Translations under genes and position numbers: made by a program | The notes under the pieces: generated by a model | Seen by the model: the letters and a program-made list of their open reading frames with translations, nothing else | What the model was told of the DNA's origin: nothing | The model's database searches: none | Shown here: in pieces, positions 22,406-33,789 of the stretch | Position numbering within the stretch: the stretch's first letter is position 1 | Layout: each line of letters opens with the position of its first letter | Assembly (NCBI RefSeq): GCF_905475465.1 | Contig: NC_062240.1 | Span: forward strand, 8,013,001-8,077,000 | From: Pieris napi | Taxonomy: Eukaryota > Arthropoda > Insecta > Lepidoptera > Pieridae | Direction of reading: 5' to 3' | DNA length: 64,000 nt

Positions 22406-22930
22406 TGAAGTTAGACTTCTTTAGGCGCGTTATGAAAAATTGATGAGAGTGAAATTTCACGATGCGCGCGCACATGAGACACAAAGTTGTCAGTGTGATT
22501 ATAGCGTGCGCGAGCGAGATGGGAATAAGACAATCTACAAGTAAAAAGAAATAGAATATGCGTGAAGTTAGCAGCTATGCCAAGAATTTTGAATGACCAT
22601 AATGACATTTACCTTTTAAACAAATAAAGGAGTTTTAATTATTTTTTTGAAGAAATTTAGCAATGTTTTTTCACAAAGACCTATTGTTACTTATTTAAAA
22701 GGTTATGAAACATACCAAGTTATTAAATTGAATGAATAATATAATAAAATAATAATAATTGTTATTAATATTAATTAATAATTGAATAATATATTATACT
22801 ACATATTAAATATTGTTAAATTGTTTACGTTAAATATTAATTATTAATTAATTATATTTAAAAAAAAATAACGAAAGCCAAAGAAGTATAACTTCTTACG
22901 CGCGTACATGAGTACACGCAACCTTTTTTT
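22406..22930 (-). mobile_element. hairpin-ended repeat, family E, copy 2
   Basis: Opposite orientation to copy 1. It begins (plus coordinates) GAAGTTAGACTTCTTTAGGC and contains ACGATGCGCGCGCACATGAG. It ends with the double hairpin AAGAAGTATAACTTCTTACG, CGCGTACATGAGTACACGCA. It is longer than copy 1 because of an AT-rich insertion near 22620-22860. It abuts the palindromic element that starts near 22947. Confidence 0.65.
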
Positions 22931-22946
22931 CCAATAATTACTACTC

Positions 22947-24606
22947 CAGTCAAATTACGAAATAAATAAACATGAGCGAACACAGTTTGGGGATTTTGAG
23001 GATCGATAGGGGGGTGTATTCTGAGCATAAATTAAAATTTGAGGGGTTGTACTGAGGTCAGCTCAAGGTCATTTCAATGGAAACGCGTTTAATTCGATAT
23101 CTCGAGAATGGTTAGTGTTAGGCGAAAAATTGTAGAGACCTTTTCTTTTCCTAACTAAATTTACTAACTTTTTTATTTGAAACTTTTTTTTATAACATTA
23201 ATATTTTTCAAGTTATTACTCCCGCAAGGCAGAAATTTTACTTTTTTTTCAATTTTTCGTCGTTTTCTCCCCAACCATTCAATTTTATTAAATTTTACCG
23301 GTCATCGAAGTGTAGATCTTTTAATTATGAACAATTTTGTTCTTAAACTTTTTTCCGTAATACCAATACCTTCGGAGTTATAGATTACTTTACCGAGCGA
23401 AATCCGCGCCACTGTCGCAATATTAAAAAGGTCAATCGATTAAGCTATTTAAAAATTTGGGTATTTAATATGGGTAAATTCTTGGGTTAATTTGGGTAAG
23501 AAGTAAATTAACAATTAAAACTGTTTCACACATTTATTGATAGAAAAATAGGTTATAAAATTCGGAATATTAAGCACCCGAGGTCGATGGAAGTGATTCG
23601 TGAATATTCGTGGTCCTGACGGTATCGGGGCATACATCATCCTCGTCCATTGCGTCAAGATCATCATCGTCGATAACGTTCGCGACATTCGAACAATAGT
23701 TCTCTTGGCAATTGGTGCAAATCACTGAGCAAAAGAGGCCGGCCTTTCTGCATCCGCACGCTTTGCCGCATTTGGTTTTGCATTTGCACGCAATCGATCT
23801 CAGTAAATTATTAATCATAATATATGATTAATAATGATAATTAATCAGTAATTATTAGCCGATAGCGATGTCATTGAAACCAGCTCCGGATAATTTAGGA
23901 CGACGTATGCCCCGATACCATCAGGACCACGAATATTCACGAATCACTTCCATCGACCTCGGGTGCTTAATATTCCGAATTTTATAACCTATTTTTCTAT
24001 CAATAAATGTGTGAAACAGTTTTAATTGTTAATTTACTTCTTACCCAAATTAACCCAAGAATTTACCCATATTAAATACCCAAATTTTTAAATAGCTTAA
24101 TCGATTGACCTTTTTAATATTGCGACAGTGGCGCGGATTTCGCTCGGTAAAGTAATCTATAACTCCGAAGGTATTGGTATTACGGAAAAAAGTTTAAGAA
24201 CAAAATTGTTCATAATTAAAAGATCTACACTTCGATGACCGGTAAAATTTAATAAAATTGAATGGTTGGGGAGAAAACGACGAAAAATTGAAAAAAAAGT
24301 AAAATTTCTGCCTTGCGGGAGTAATAACTTGAAAAATATTAATGTTATAAAAAAAAGTTTCAAATAAAAAAGTTAGTAAATTTAGTTAGGAAAAGAAAAG
24401 GTCTCTACAATTTTTCGCCTAACACTAACCATTCTCGAGATATCGAATTAAACGCGTTTCCATCGAAATGACCTTGAGCTGACCTCAGTACAACCCCTCA
24501 AATTGGAATTTATGCTCAGAATACACCCCCCTATCGATCCTCAAAATCCCCAAACTGTGTTCGCTCATGTTTATTTAACCCGTTTTTAGCCATAATTTGA
24601 CTGGAC
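22947..24606. mobile_element. long inverted-repeat element A (about 690-bp arms)
   Basis: The left arm (about 22947-23641) is nearly identical to the reverse complement of the right arm (about 23899-24606). Paired positions sum to 47540 over most of the length, with a small indel near the outer ends. Both arms encode the same spurious 68-codon frame (23177-23383 plus, 24157-24363 minus). The ends read TCCAGTCAAATTA and its complement. The 257-bp loop carries the start of a CXC-domain ORF whose 3' end runs into the left arm. This is the pattern of an internally deleted DNA transposon with very long terminal inverted repeats. A 3-bp ACT may flank both ends, but that is not convincing. Confidence 0.75.
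23570..23818 (-). CDS. CXC-motif (tesmin/TSO1-like) C-terminal fragment of a transposon protein
   Basis: This 82-codon frame reads CKCKTKCGKACGCRKAGLFC (residues 11-30), then SVICTNC. It is the C-x-C-x3-C-x3-C-x-C-x6-C-x3-C-x2-C spacing of a CXC zinc-binding module. An acidic tail DDDDLDAMDEDD and a terminal PSTSGA follow. Such a module sits at the very C-terminus of some arthropod DNA-transposon proteins. The listed ATG is probably not the natural start: the module normally ends a much longer protein, and the upstream part is missing because the inverted arm begins only 80 bp away. The last 24 or so codons lie in the left arm and are therefore present a second time, in mirror orientation, at 23899-23968. 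Role inferred: DNA binding or recognition by the lost transposase. Confidence 0.6.
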   Translation of the reverse strand: MINNLLRSIACKCKTKCGKACGCRKAGLFCSVICTNCQENYCSNVANVIDDDDLDAMDEDDVCPDTVRTTNIHESLPSTSGA

Positions 24607-25124
24607 TATACGTATTCCAAGAATAGGACCTTCACGACAGTGGCTTTATATAGTTTTAATTTTGTATTTTTTTTCAATTTGGTTCTTTAAATCGGACATA
24701 TTTCTATTTACGTATATATAGACTTTTACCTAAAAATAACATAATATGTTTCCTTCGTTATTAACAATAAATGTGTCATTTTGAATATGTAATAAATTTT
24801 CTAGGCATTAATTATATTTGATAGCCGTTTCAAAAATCAAGTAGTTTCTAGTACATACCCATTTAATAAATATTTATGAAAACTCAGTTATTCAATACAT
24901 ATTGAGCGTTGTTCAGCATCTCTGAGATATTGGAAAAACAATATTTTATGTCAATCGCTAAGCGGCCGATATCAAATGTATGGTTTGAAGATGTGACTTC
25001 TCCAAGGTAGAGCGCACACGATATTAGGAATATAAAATGTTTCTAAATATATTTTCTTAATAAATTAACTAGCTGAAATCAAAAGGTATATATTCTAGAT
25101 TGCTAAAAGATATCTATAAAAAAA
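24607..25124. other. no gene recognised
   Basis: AT-rich spacer between element A and the Helitron 3' end. Nothing supported. Confidence 0.45.
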
Positions 25125-25525
25125 CTAGCTGAACGGGGAAAACGTCGTTTTGCCATGTATATCATTTATAATAAAAAAATAGGGGTTGATCGTAGAGGGG
25201 TGAAGGTTGTATGTATTTTTTAATGCTAATGAAAAAACAGAAAAAAATATCTTAAAAAAAAATGTGCGTGTACTAGTGTACACACGTTAGAAGTGAAACT
25301 TCTTTATGACCTTATTTTTCGAAAAATTATCTATATGCAACTAACTTTACAGAAATTAGTTAAATAAAGTTAAATTAGATAAAGTTTAACAAAAGGCTTT
25401 TAATATCACAGACTTGAATACAAATAATACAATTATTTCATTTTACCTTATGACCACTAAGATTATTACAGAATTTCATAAATTGTAATATCATTTTTAG
25501 TATCATTGTTATAGTTATTATGGTC

Positions 25526-27454
25526 CAAGATCCCAGGGCCGCCAGACATCACGTATTTTCTGACGGATGAAATGTGGACGATTGGGTAGTGTAAGTATGT
25601 ACTATGATCGTATGCCTACCTGCTAGCTTGGTCAAACGGCCAATTTCCAGGTATCAGGTAATTAAGGTACACAAAAACATTACTTACTTCACGTAAATTC
25701 TCATGGCTGATTTTTATATATGTTTTCGAGTGTATAGTTAAAAATAAATTGTCAATACTCCCAGACACTTTCCGTCGGCCATATTGCTTAACAGACGCTT
25801 TAAGGGTCTCAAAATAATTAGTCAACTTCACGTAAATTCTGACGCTCCATTTTTATATATGTTCATCCGACAACTATTTTAAAAGCTTTGACAAGAAGAC
25901 AGACCGATCCAAGGGGCCAATCATCCCCTAAACTAAATTTTAATATCTCTATGAGTGAGAGAGCATTATCTACGCGCATGAGACTGAGTGAGACCGACTG
26001 CGCTGTTAAAGCCATGAAAATTACTTGAAAAATTATTATTATTCAAAAAGGGCAAGCAAAAGCCGTTTAATATTTTGAAGAAAAATGAAGAGTACCAACA
26101 AAGCATTTCACCGTTTTGGTACGTTGGATTTTGTTGGTGATGTAGATGAAGAAGAACGTGTATTCAACATAATACAAAAATTTATCTGTGATGTTTACAA
26201 TTTTCCTGGAATAATTGATGTAGATGCTGCCAGACTACAGTTGTTTATCATTTACATACATGATATCTGATATAAATGAAGAATTCAATCGAAAGAATTT
26301 AAGAAACTTCGATGCCTGTAACTTACCACCTTGTAAAAGTGAGCTTTGGCAACAGTTTCGACGGGCTAGCTTTGGAACAATGCAAGTATGAAGATAATAA
26401 ATATTTTCAACCCCGAAAACAATGGCTGGACACTACAAGATGGTAAATATGATTTTCATTGGTTCGATGGAGATCAATTACCGGGTTTTGTCAGTGAGTC
26501 GCTGGAAGAACAATCAGGTAAATTATTTTCGTTTCTCATATTATTTGTATCTTTTTAGTTTTTTCAGACCTTCATTGTTTAACTTGTTTTTTACAGAGGA
26601 AGAAAATAAGGATAATGCTGATGATGACGATCACGATTTAGATATTCAATTTCAAGATTGATATTTGATGATGATGATAATGAAGATTAAAAGCCACTGT
26701 TAAGAAATATTGAAGAATTAATATTTTTCCACTTTGTTTCCAAATTTCCAATAAATAATTAATTTAAAAAATTGCTGCTATTTAAATATAAGTGGTATTT
26801 TTAAAAAATATTTTTTAGTTCTAATTAATAAATTGAAAAAAAAAAAATGTCGGCTAACTTTAGTATTATTTATTATGTGTCAATTTTTTTCTTATTTTTG
26901 TTGCTACAATTTACTGGTCAACAAAAGTTCTAAAAATTATAAAATATCTGTTCAAGTAATTTTCATGGCTTTAACAGCGCAGTCGGTCTCACTCAGTCTC
27001 ATGCGCGTAGATAATGCTCTCTCACTCATAGAGATATTAAAATTTAGTTTAGGGGATGATTGGCCCCTTGGATCGGTCTGTCTTCTTGTCAAAGCTTTTA
27101 AAATAGTTGTCGGATGAACATATATAAAAATGGAGCGTCAGAATTTACGTGAAGTTGACTAATTATTTTGAGACCCTTAAAGCGTCTGTTAAGCAATATG
27201 GCCGACGGAAAGTGTCTGGGAGTATTGACAATTTATTTTTAACTATACACTCGAAAACATATATAAAAATCAGCCATGAGAATTTACGTGAAGTAAGTAA
27301 TGTTTTTGTGTACCTTGATTACCTGATACCTGGAAATTGGCCGTTTGACCAAGCTAGCAGGTAGGCATACAATCATAGTACATACTAACACTACCCAATC
27401 GTCCACATTTCATCCGTCAGAAAATACGTGATGTCTGGCGGCCCTGGGATCTTG
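25526..27454. mobile_element. long inverted-repeat element B (504-bp arms)
   Basis: Arms 25526-26029 and 26951-27454 are reverse complements with only a handful of differences; paired positions sum to 52980 throughout with no gaps. The ends are CAAGATCCCAGGGCCGCC and its complement. Both arms carry the same 71-codon frame, differing at one residue. The near-identity of the arms implies a young insertion or gene conversion. The 921-bp centre holds the 3' exons of a decayed gene. ATTAT on the left flank and ATTAT near the right flank may be remnants of a target duplication, but 4 unmatched bases intervene. Confidence 0.75.
26085..26661 (+). pseudogene. 3' exons of a decayed transposon gene in element B
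   Basis: Three blocks read as protein. 26085-26260 gives MKSTNKAFHRFGTLDFVGDV, then DEEERVF and DAARLQLFI. After a frameshift near 26265, INEEFNRKNLRNFDACNLPP, CKSELWQQFRRASF follows. After a stop near 26390, 26399-26517 gives NIFNPENNGWTLQDGKYDFH, WFDGDQLPGFVSESLEEQS. A GT-AG intron (26518-26596, TTTTTTACAG acceptor) then joins to EEENKDNADDDDHDLDIQFQ, D and a stop at 26659-26661. Intron-bearing, with an acidic C-terminus, this looks like the end of a transposase-type protein whose 5' part was lost. Family not named; no catalytic domain remains. Confidence 0.6.
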
Positions 27455-27524
27455 CTCTATTATAAATTTTTGTTATTAATGGTTTAGAATCTCTTCGAAT
27501 CAACCGTGGTAGGGACGAGAAATA

Positions 27525-27609
27525 GACGCGCGTAACGGTCAAATGTGACGCGTAACTGAAACATGTGACGCGTAACCGAAACATGTGACGCGTAACCGAA
27601 AAATGTTAC
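27525..27609. repeat. 20-bp minisatellite, about 3-4 units
   Basis: Three consecutive units of ACATGTGACGCGTAACCGAA (with small changes) at 27541-27560, 27561-27580 and 27581-27600, and a partial unit on each side. Each unit contains ACGCGT. It lies in the right part of the split family E copy. Confidence 0.8.
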
Positions 27610-27836
27610 ATTAAATTTTTCCCAACCCCGATAAAGAAGTTTCACTTCAATAAAAAAAATATATTTAGTGGTGGACTGGACTACCCTTAACATTTAGGGG
27701 GATGAAAAATAGATGTTGTCCGATTCTCAGACATACCCAATATGCACACAAAATTTCATGAGAATCGGTCGAGCGGCGAGCCGTTTCGGAGGAGTTTAAC
27801 CACAAACGCCGCGACACGAGAATTTTATATATTAGA

Positions 27837-28232
27837 CGTAATACAAACATTCTGAATATATAAGACTACATTTTTTATTCACGAAAATAATCCTCAACTA
27901 GTCCCGAGACATCATATCCGTGTAGACCGGTTCATATTTCAAAACATCACATTAAATATTGACAAAATAAAAATGCAGAAGACATTCGGACGTGAGCGTT
28001 ACTACTCGATCGTAACCTCTGGAGGCCATTCCATTTTCAAACGGTTTCCTGTCAATATTACAACACACAGGGGAGTTACCAGTTGGAAATAATACATGCT
28101 GAGCGGATATGCTTTAGTATTATTTCAATTTTCAAGTTCTATGTTTATACCATTGATCAACAATGTATTTAATTTTAAACATTAGTGGTGTAAAATATCA
28201 AAATGTACCGTATTTTAACAAGTCTCATGCAA
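27837..28232. other. no gene recognised
   Basis: AT-rich spacer before the tRNA gene; nothing supported. Confidence 0.45.
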
Positions 28233-28304
28233 GGTTCCATGGTGTAATGGTTAGCACTCTGGACTCTGAATCCAGCGATCCGAGTTCAAATCTCGGTGGA
28301 ACCT
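28233..28304 (+). tRNA. tRNA-Gln (anticodon CTG)
   Basis: 72-nt cloverleaf that differs from the three TTG copies only at the first anticodon base (loop CTCTGAA, anticodon CTG at 28266-28268). Acceptor, anticodon and T stems are perfect. A T-rich tract (TTTTTGTTTTTTT) starts 6 nt downstream, a strong Pol III terminator. Confidence 0.96.
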
Positions 28305-30897
28305 GAATTTTTGTTTTTTTAATTTTTTGCAAATTTGAAAGCATACTAAAATTTGTTTAAATGATTTTTTAAAATTTAGTAGTAAAATAGTATTAGATAA
28401 CGTTCCTTAAATGTAACAGTGTTTTTATAATTATTCGTACTAAGAGGCTTTTTCTAAGTGTCGGAATAGTCATTAATATTGTAACTAAGCATCGAGGCGA
28501 CCACGCCTGCGGTATCAACTGATTAGTTTAATTAAAAAAAAGTAACTCTTTCGTTAGCATCGCCCGGGGATTCGAGTGGCGTGTTTACGGCTTGAAAATC
28601 TATGAAGGCCAGTGTTTTTGGATGTGTGTTTAAACCGTGGTTAAGTAAAGAGCTCTTTACGAAATATATTTGATGAAGCTCTCAAAATGGAACATCTTTT
28701 ATAAAGCATTGGACAAGTCAGATCAAAGTCTGCTAAGAAATTATCATTAGGAGTTTAATAATACGAAAGTTTATTTCTAGAATAAAGCACTCCTGTTATA
28801 TTTTGGTTACACAGAGTAGTAGTATATAAATATTGTTTTATTATTATTGCCCAAGGGCACAAATTAAGATACATAATATTCAATTGAGCTAGACCAATTT
28901 TATTTCGTTTAGCTAAGAGGAAAATTTATACAATCTTAACCACTATTATAGCTCCACGCTCAGTTCGAAACAAAGTATAAAAACTATAACAATGCTAAAA
29001 ACCGTTACAAATAATTTTATTTCGGTGTGATATATAAGACAACGTCGTATTATATCTTCATACAAAATTCGATGGATATTATTCTACATACTTTTAACCA
29101 TTGCTTAAATACTAGTACAACTCGGCCCTAACCCTTTACATGCCCATACGATGCTTATCACCTGTACATCACGACTGGCCGTACATTACCAGTGAATTAT
29201 TATTTCTGATTAATAAATTGTGTGTCCCAGAAGACGGGGTTGGAAACGGTCGCGTCAATTATGAAATTTGATGCTTTTTCATTAACTTTACGGGGCCCAG
29301 GAGGCCCGGCTCGGCCTTAGTGGGTTAAGGCTTGACACATTTAGGGTTAGTTTTGAGGTGGGGCTATTTATTTATAGTGAAAATGCATGTATTTTCAGGC
29401 TCTTTTCAATTACAGCGTATGAGCGTAGCTTTTTGTTCATGCTTTGCTTGCTATAATTCATAATAAAAATGCTAGAACTAATATTTTTGTTGTTAAACAG
29501 CTTCAATATATTTTTTTATTTCAAAATTGCTTGATGTTGTATTAAAAACTCAATAATGCAATTATAAAATGTGACCGGGTTAGTATATTCGAGTTTTAAT
29601 TATGTTGAAAGCCGAGAAGTATTCATTGGTTTCCATTTTATATTAATTATCTTATACAAGTTTAAAACAGTAAAATGGCGTAATGTCCTGTTTATTTATT
29701 TTTAAAATGACGAGTGGTTAAAACATTTCATAAATTTCAGTGAACACTGTTAAAAAACTTGAAAAAAAAAAAAGACAAAATGTAATATCATTTAAAAGCG
29801 CCTTTGTGAAAGATCGAAGCAAAATCGATGATTCGAATTTACACAGAATACTTTTATCGGTTACAAAAACACCTCCTCGTTTTAATAATTTTTTCATAAC
29901 TATTTATTATGAATTTCAATTGTTACATCCAAGTGTCAGACTTATTCATTCCTACTCCCTGTGGCAAAACCCAACACGTATAACCTGGAGGTCGTTTGGG
30001 TTACGGTTCGATTCCTAGATATTGTTTCAGGTTAATACGCATCGAACATAGAACAAGGTATTCAATACGTTGTAAGCCTGCTATTAAAAGCCACAGAAAT
30101 GTGCGCCATGCCCCATTAGGAGTGTACCTCTTGCTCTTCCGTGGTGCTCCCGACTTAGTTGTGGCAGATTACCGCACTGCTGCTTAAATCTCTGACGATG
30201 ACCAGCCAGGTGAATGGCCTCAGAGACCGTAGTGCCCAGGTTTTGTAATACCCTGTCGGCCCATCGTGTTGAAATGCGTCCCTTTGGTCTCTATACCTCC
30301 ATTTTCCTGGTTCGGAAGCCGCGTCTATCAGGCATTTTTATGGTCCGGCGACATAAGAGGAAAATAGAGGCAGGTTACGGGACCTCACAACAATTTTCTT
30401 TGAGTCCACTTGTTATTGTAAAGTACAAACACTAACACAACATAAATTTATAGAAAAAATTTTGTTACTACGACAATGCAAGCGTGTCGACTATTTTAAT
30501 ATGTTTTAAAATTATTCATAATTAAGAAATACACATATTAGTTTAAATGTTTCAGTCAATTCACCGGTTTTTCCCACTCTTGGCCCAGATTAATGCCAAA
30601 ATACCGTTCAATGTTACGCAAAGGTACTTCCCCAGTAGTTCCGGTCAAAGATGATGTAAATGGCCTTTGTAATGTAAACAACCTCCGCAACGGAGAAAAA
30701 TACGAAGTGAAAAGTTTTAGAATTAATGTAATAAATAATAAGGCAAAATATATTAATATTAAGGAGGCAAACGGGCTGGAGGCTTACCTAATGTAACACT
30801 GCCGCCTATAGAGTATAGACACGTACACAGCCTGAATGTTCGCGAGTGCGTTGGCGCCCTTCTTTTATAATAGAATTCGAAATTTCTCGCGATTTTT
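28305..30897. other. no gene recognised; a GC-richer unclassified patch at 29940-30380
   Basis: Mostly AT-rich DNA. 29940-30380 has higher GC, a B-box-like GGTTCGATTCC at 30005-30015, and overlapping open frames (29740-30018, 29996-30187, 30214-30435) without a recognisable domain. It may be an old retroelement remnant, but I cannot assign it. Confidence 0.4.
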
Positions 30898-31235
30898 GAA
30901 GTTATACATCGATCATCATAATTTTACGATGCGCGCGCACCGTGACACAAAATTAACAGAATGAAGTTGCCCACAGAAGATGCTACATTCGAATAATAAT
31001 AGAATTTATGTTATACATACTTAATGTAAGAGAATAATAATAAATATTTATATATTTAATTTTTCAAATGTAAACTGAACTTTATTTACTATAATGACTC
31101 CTTTTCCAGTCTTGGATTATTTAATTGTAATAAATTATTTGCATGCAATCAAAAACTATTTTTAATAATGCCAAAGAAGTATAACTTGTTAGTAAAACTT
31201 CTTACGCGCGTACATAAGTACACGCACCCTTTTTT
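30898..31235 (-). mobile_element. hairpin-ended repeat, family E, copy 3
   Basis: Contains ATTTTACGATGCGCGCGCAC, CGTGACACAAAATTAACAGA and the double-hairpin end, CTTCTTACGCGCGTACATAA, GTACACGCACCC. It matches copy 1 over its whole length in reverse orientation, including the TTGCATGCAATCAAAAACTA block. Confidence 0.7.
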
Positions 31236-31884
31236 TCATATCACTATTGCTTTACGCTTTAGGTATACTTGCAGTGCCCATCCATCGTATGATTTATAAC
31301 GATATACGAAACAGTGAATACCAGGAAGGCCTATCTTGCGCCATTAAAAAGATTTTCTAGTTTTATATAGTCATCAGCCGTCCCACAAAAGTCGATTTCC
31401 TCCTAATGTTTTCCTTCAGCGTACGTGTACGTACACACACAAATTGGTTGAGATCTATATATCTATAGCACACTACAACTGCTCGTTTCATATTATTAAA
31501 GTTATTAAGATGAGTTAGGTCATGAAATTAACAACAAAAATCTTTTTAACATTATTTGATTATAGATTATTGACTTTGAATTACGAAGAAACAATGAATA
31601 AAGGTTTATAATTATCTAATCAATAAATTATATTATGTATAATATGACCGGTACATTACCATTTCTGACGTAGAATGTGTATACATTATCACGTTATCTA
31701 TGGACAAATAAAGATAATCTAGAATCAGATACTAGATTAATACTACCAGTGTTCTGTATTACTCTTTAATCTAGGTTTTTTAGTATAATTACCTCATGTA
31801 AATGTTCTCTATATACTTTATTGCGGCATGTTTCAAAGTTTTCTAATAAAACTATAGTTTATATAATTATTAATTAATATATAT
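31236..31884. other. no gene recognised
   Basis: AT-rich intergenic DNA, nothing supported. Confidence 0.5.
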
Positions 31885-32134
31885 ATTTTTTTTACAATTC
31901 ACACCAGTTGACCTAGTCCCATGCTAAGCTGGTGAAGCTTGTGTTATGGGTACGAGGCAACGGATATACATACATATTATAGATAGATACACATATAAAT
32001 ACATATTTAAACACCCACGACCTAAGCACAACACCAAAATGCTCATCACATCGATGATTGTCTCAGCCGGGGATCGAACCCGGGACCCATGGATTCGCAG
32101 TCAGGGGTACTAACCACAAGACCAATGAGCCGCC
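31885..32134 (-). mobile_element. tRNA-derived SINE (family S3)
   Basis: On the minus strand it starts GGCGGCTCATTGGTCTTGTG, GTTAGTAC (A box) and has a perfect B box GGGTTCGATCCCCGGC. The tRNA-like part still folds (loop CTGCGAA). The body contains GTGCTTAGGTCGTGGGTGTT, TAAATATGTAT and it ends in an A run. Different family from S1 and S2. Confidence 0.75.
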
Positions 32135-33789
32135 ATTTATTTGTAAACCAACACCGACCACCACATCAACACACACCTACATAATATAATACCCAAAACT
32201 TGTGCGTTACAAGGGGCGGCGTAATTCTTAAAAACAAAATTTTCACTGACGATGCAAACATTTACTAAGCTGTCCGTCCTATGCTGAAACAGATTTCTTA
32301 TTGTACAACAATAGTTGATTATAAAATGTAAGTGTTATGTAGAATTTATTGTCAACTACCATTAACATGTTATAAGGACGCCGACGACACAGCCACAGGG
32401 AATACTAGTGCACTTTTTAACTAAATATCATTTATTTAGTAGTACATAATAATTAAAATTAAATTAATTTCTTTCTAAAAAAAAATGTGAGCCGTCACGG
32501 GACGCCTGGCAGATGTAAACATCGACATTATTTTGTAAAAGTAATATGCAGAAAAGAACAGATTTTGATAGGAACTAAATATGTCATAATGATAAAATAA
32601 AATATTACGATTTTTTTCCAGATAACGATGACTATTTATTGAATAAACATATATTTTCATTAAATACAAAAAATTATTTTTTTATTTCAAATCGTGACTA
32701 CTTAATTCGTTTAATCAGTGACTTCGAAATACACACACCGTACACACTACTGCATATATATACCATCATATAGCGTACATAGGCGACGCGTCGCCACGGC
32801 ATGCCTCGCCACGCCAGAAATCGGTTTACGTGCGGCTATAGATGTTTCACATTTACAGTGCCAGTAGGAACACGTACTCAAAGTTACGCTATATTAAAAT
32901 TTTATTTAAAACTAAATTATAATTTTCATGGTTATCGGTCCTATTATACGTGATGTTACATCCCGACTTACGCAAATTACACGGTTATCACGAAGTTCGC
33001 GGTAATGGTGTAGTTTCTTGTATTTAATGATTATGTTTTTATAATACCTTAATACACCTATTTTATCCTATTATTGTTAATATTTATGAAATAGTTCAGG
33101 TAAATTTCTATGTAGTGTATTTTAGGTTAATAAAATTTCTGTTTCTTTCTAATACTGTATATATTTTCTACGTACAGTAACGACATTTTGTTTATCGACT
33201 AAAGTAGGTATATGACTTGCTTCGTTGTAATGGTGATCCTACGTTTATTTTTCTATGACTAACCAAGATAAGATTACTAAATAAGTGTTATCCTCTGCCC
33301 CCACTTGTGACTCGTCTGGGGTACAAATTCTATGACTAAGTTCCTATATTGTAATCGCCTTACAGATGAAATATACTGTGTGATCATGCCTGTTTGTCTA
33401 AATGAAGTACTCTTATTGTATAAGGAAACGAGGCAGACACATTATAAAACACTTAGTTGATAATAGAATAGCTTACATGACCGCTAAAGCAAGACAAATA
33501 CTTAAATATTTTGACATTTAAAAACACCATAAACGCGCCCATTACAATTCGTAATTGCGCTTTTTCTAATAGCAACAATCTTGCTAATAGCGGTCGTATT
33601 GGTACTGCAACAATAATGACAAAAGATAGAAAAAAAACAAATGACATTAGAAAGAGGTTTTTATGTACGTCTAAAAAAAAGATTTCTAAATTACTGTTAC
33701 CAGCCAGGATCTAATAGTATTGTTGTAATGTAGCTTCTGTAACATTAATGAAAAAAGAAAAAAAAAACATAAAATACATTAGAACATTC
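32135..33789. other. no gene recognised
   Basis: AT-rich, with a GC-rich patch at 32780-32830 that includes the 14-bp palindrome GGCGACGCGTCGCC. Opposed 64-67 codon frames at 33453-33714 are shadows of each other with no motif. Confidence 0.5.

Larger units (their letters stand above)
25262..27653 (+). mobile_element. hairpin-ended repeat, family E, copy 5, split by element B
   Basis: The left end GTGCGTGTACTAGTGTACAC, ACGTTAGAAGTGAAACTTCT has the family E double hairpin. The right end CGATAAAGAAGTTTCACTTC, AA is at 27628-27653. Its middle is interrupted by element B. Confidence 0.55.
25125..27836 (-). mobile_element. Helitron with nested insertions
   Basis: On the minus strand the 5' end is TCTAATATATAAAATTCTCG at 27836 downward, followed by GGCTCGCCGCTCGACCGATT and the CCCCTAAATGTTAAGGGTAG block. 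The 3' end is CGACGTTTTCCCCGTTCAG and CTAG at 25128-25125. The two halves are separated by later insertions: family E copy 5 (25262-27653), itself split by element B (25526-27454). Confidence 0.65.

Noticed and set aside
23177..23383. 68-codon frame, and its identical mirror copy at 24157-24363
   Set aside because: Identity is explained by the palindrome; the sequence lies in the non-coding arm and shows no domain.
25616..25831. 71-codon frame, mirrored at 27149-27364
   Set aside because: Also a product of the inverted arms of element B; conservation reflects DNA duplication, not protein selection.
26833..27117. 94-codon open frame at the right arm of element B
   Set aside because: Runs from low-complexity lysines into the inverted arm; the arm part is non-coding terminal repeat shared with the left arm.
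21771..27653. CRISPR-like or prokaryotic operon structure
   Set aside because: Repeats are dispersed transposons with inverted ends; spliced genes, SINEs and Pol III tRNA genes show the DNA is nuclear eukaryotic.
29740..30435. Three overlapping plus frames in a GC-richer patch, and a B-box-like GGTTCGATTCC
   Set aside because: Checked on both strands for LINE, gag and tRNA features; no convincing match, so left unclassified.
32782..32795. GGCGACGCGTCGCC perfect palindrome
   Set aside because: Short, solitary, in a locally GC-rich patch; no associated structure or repeat.
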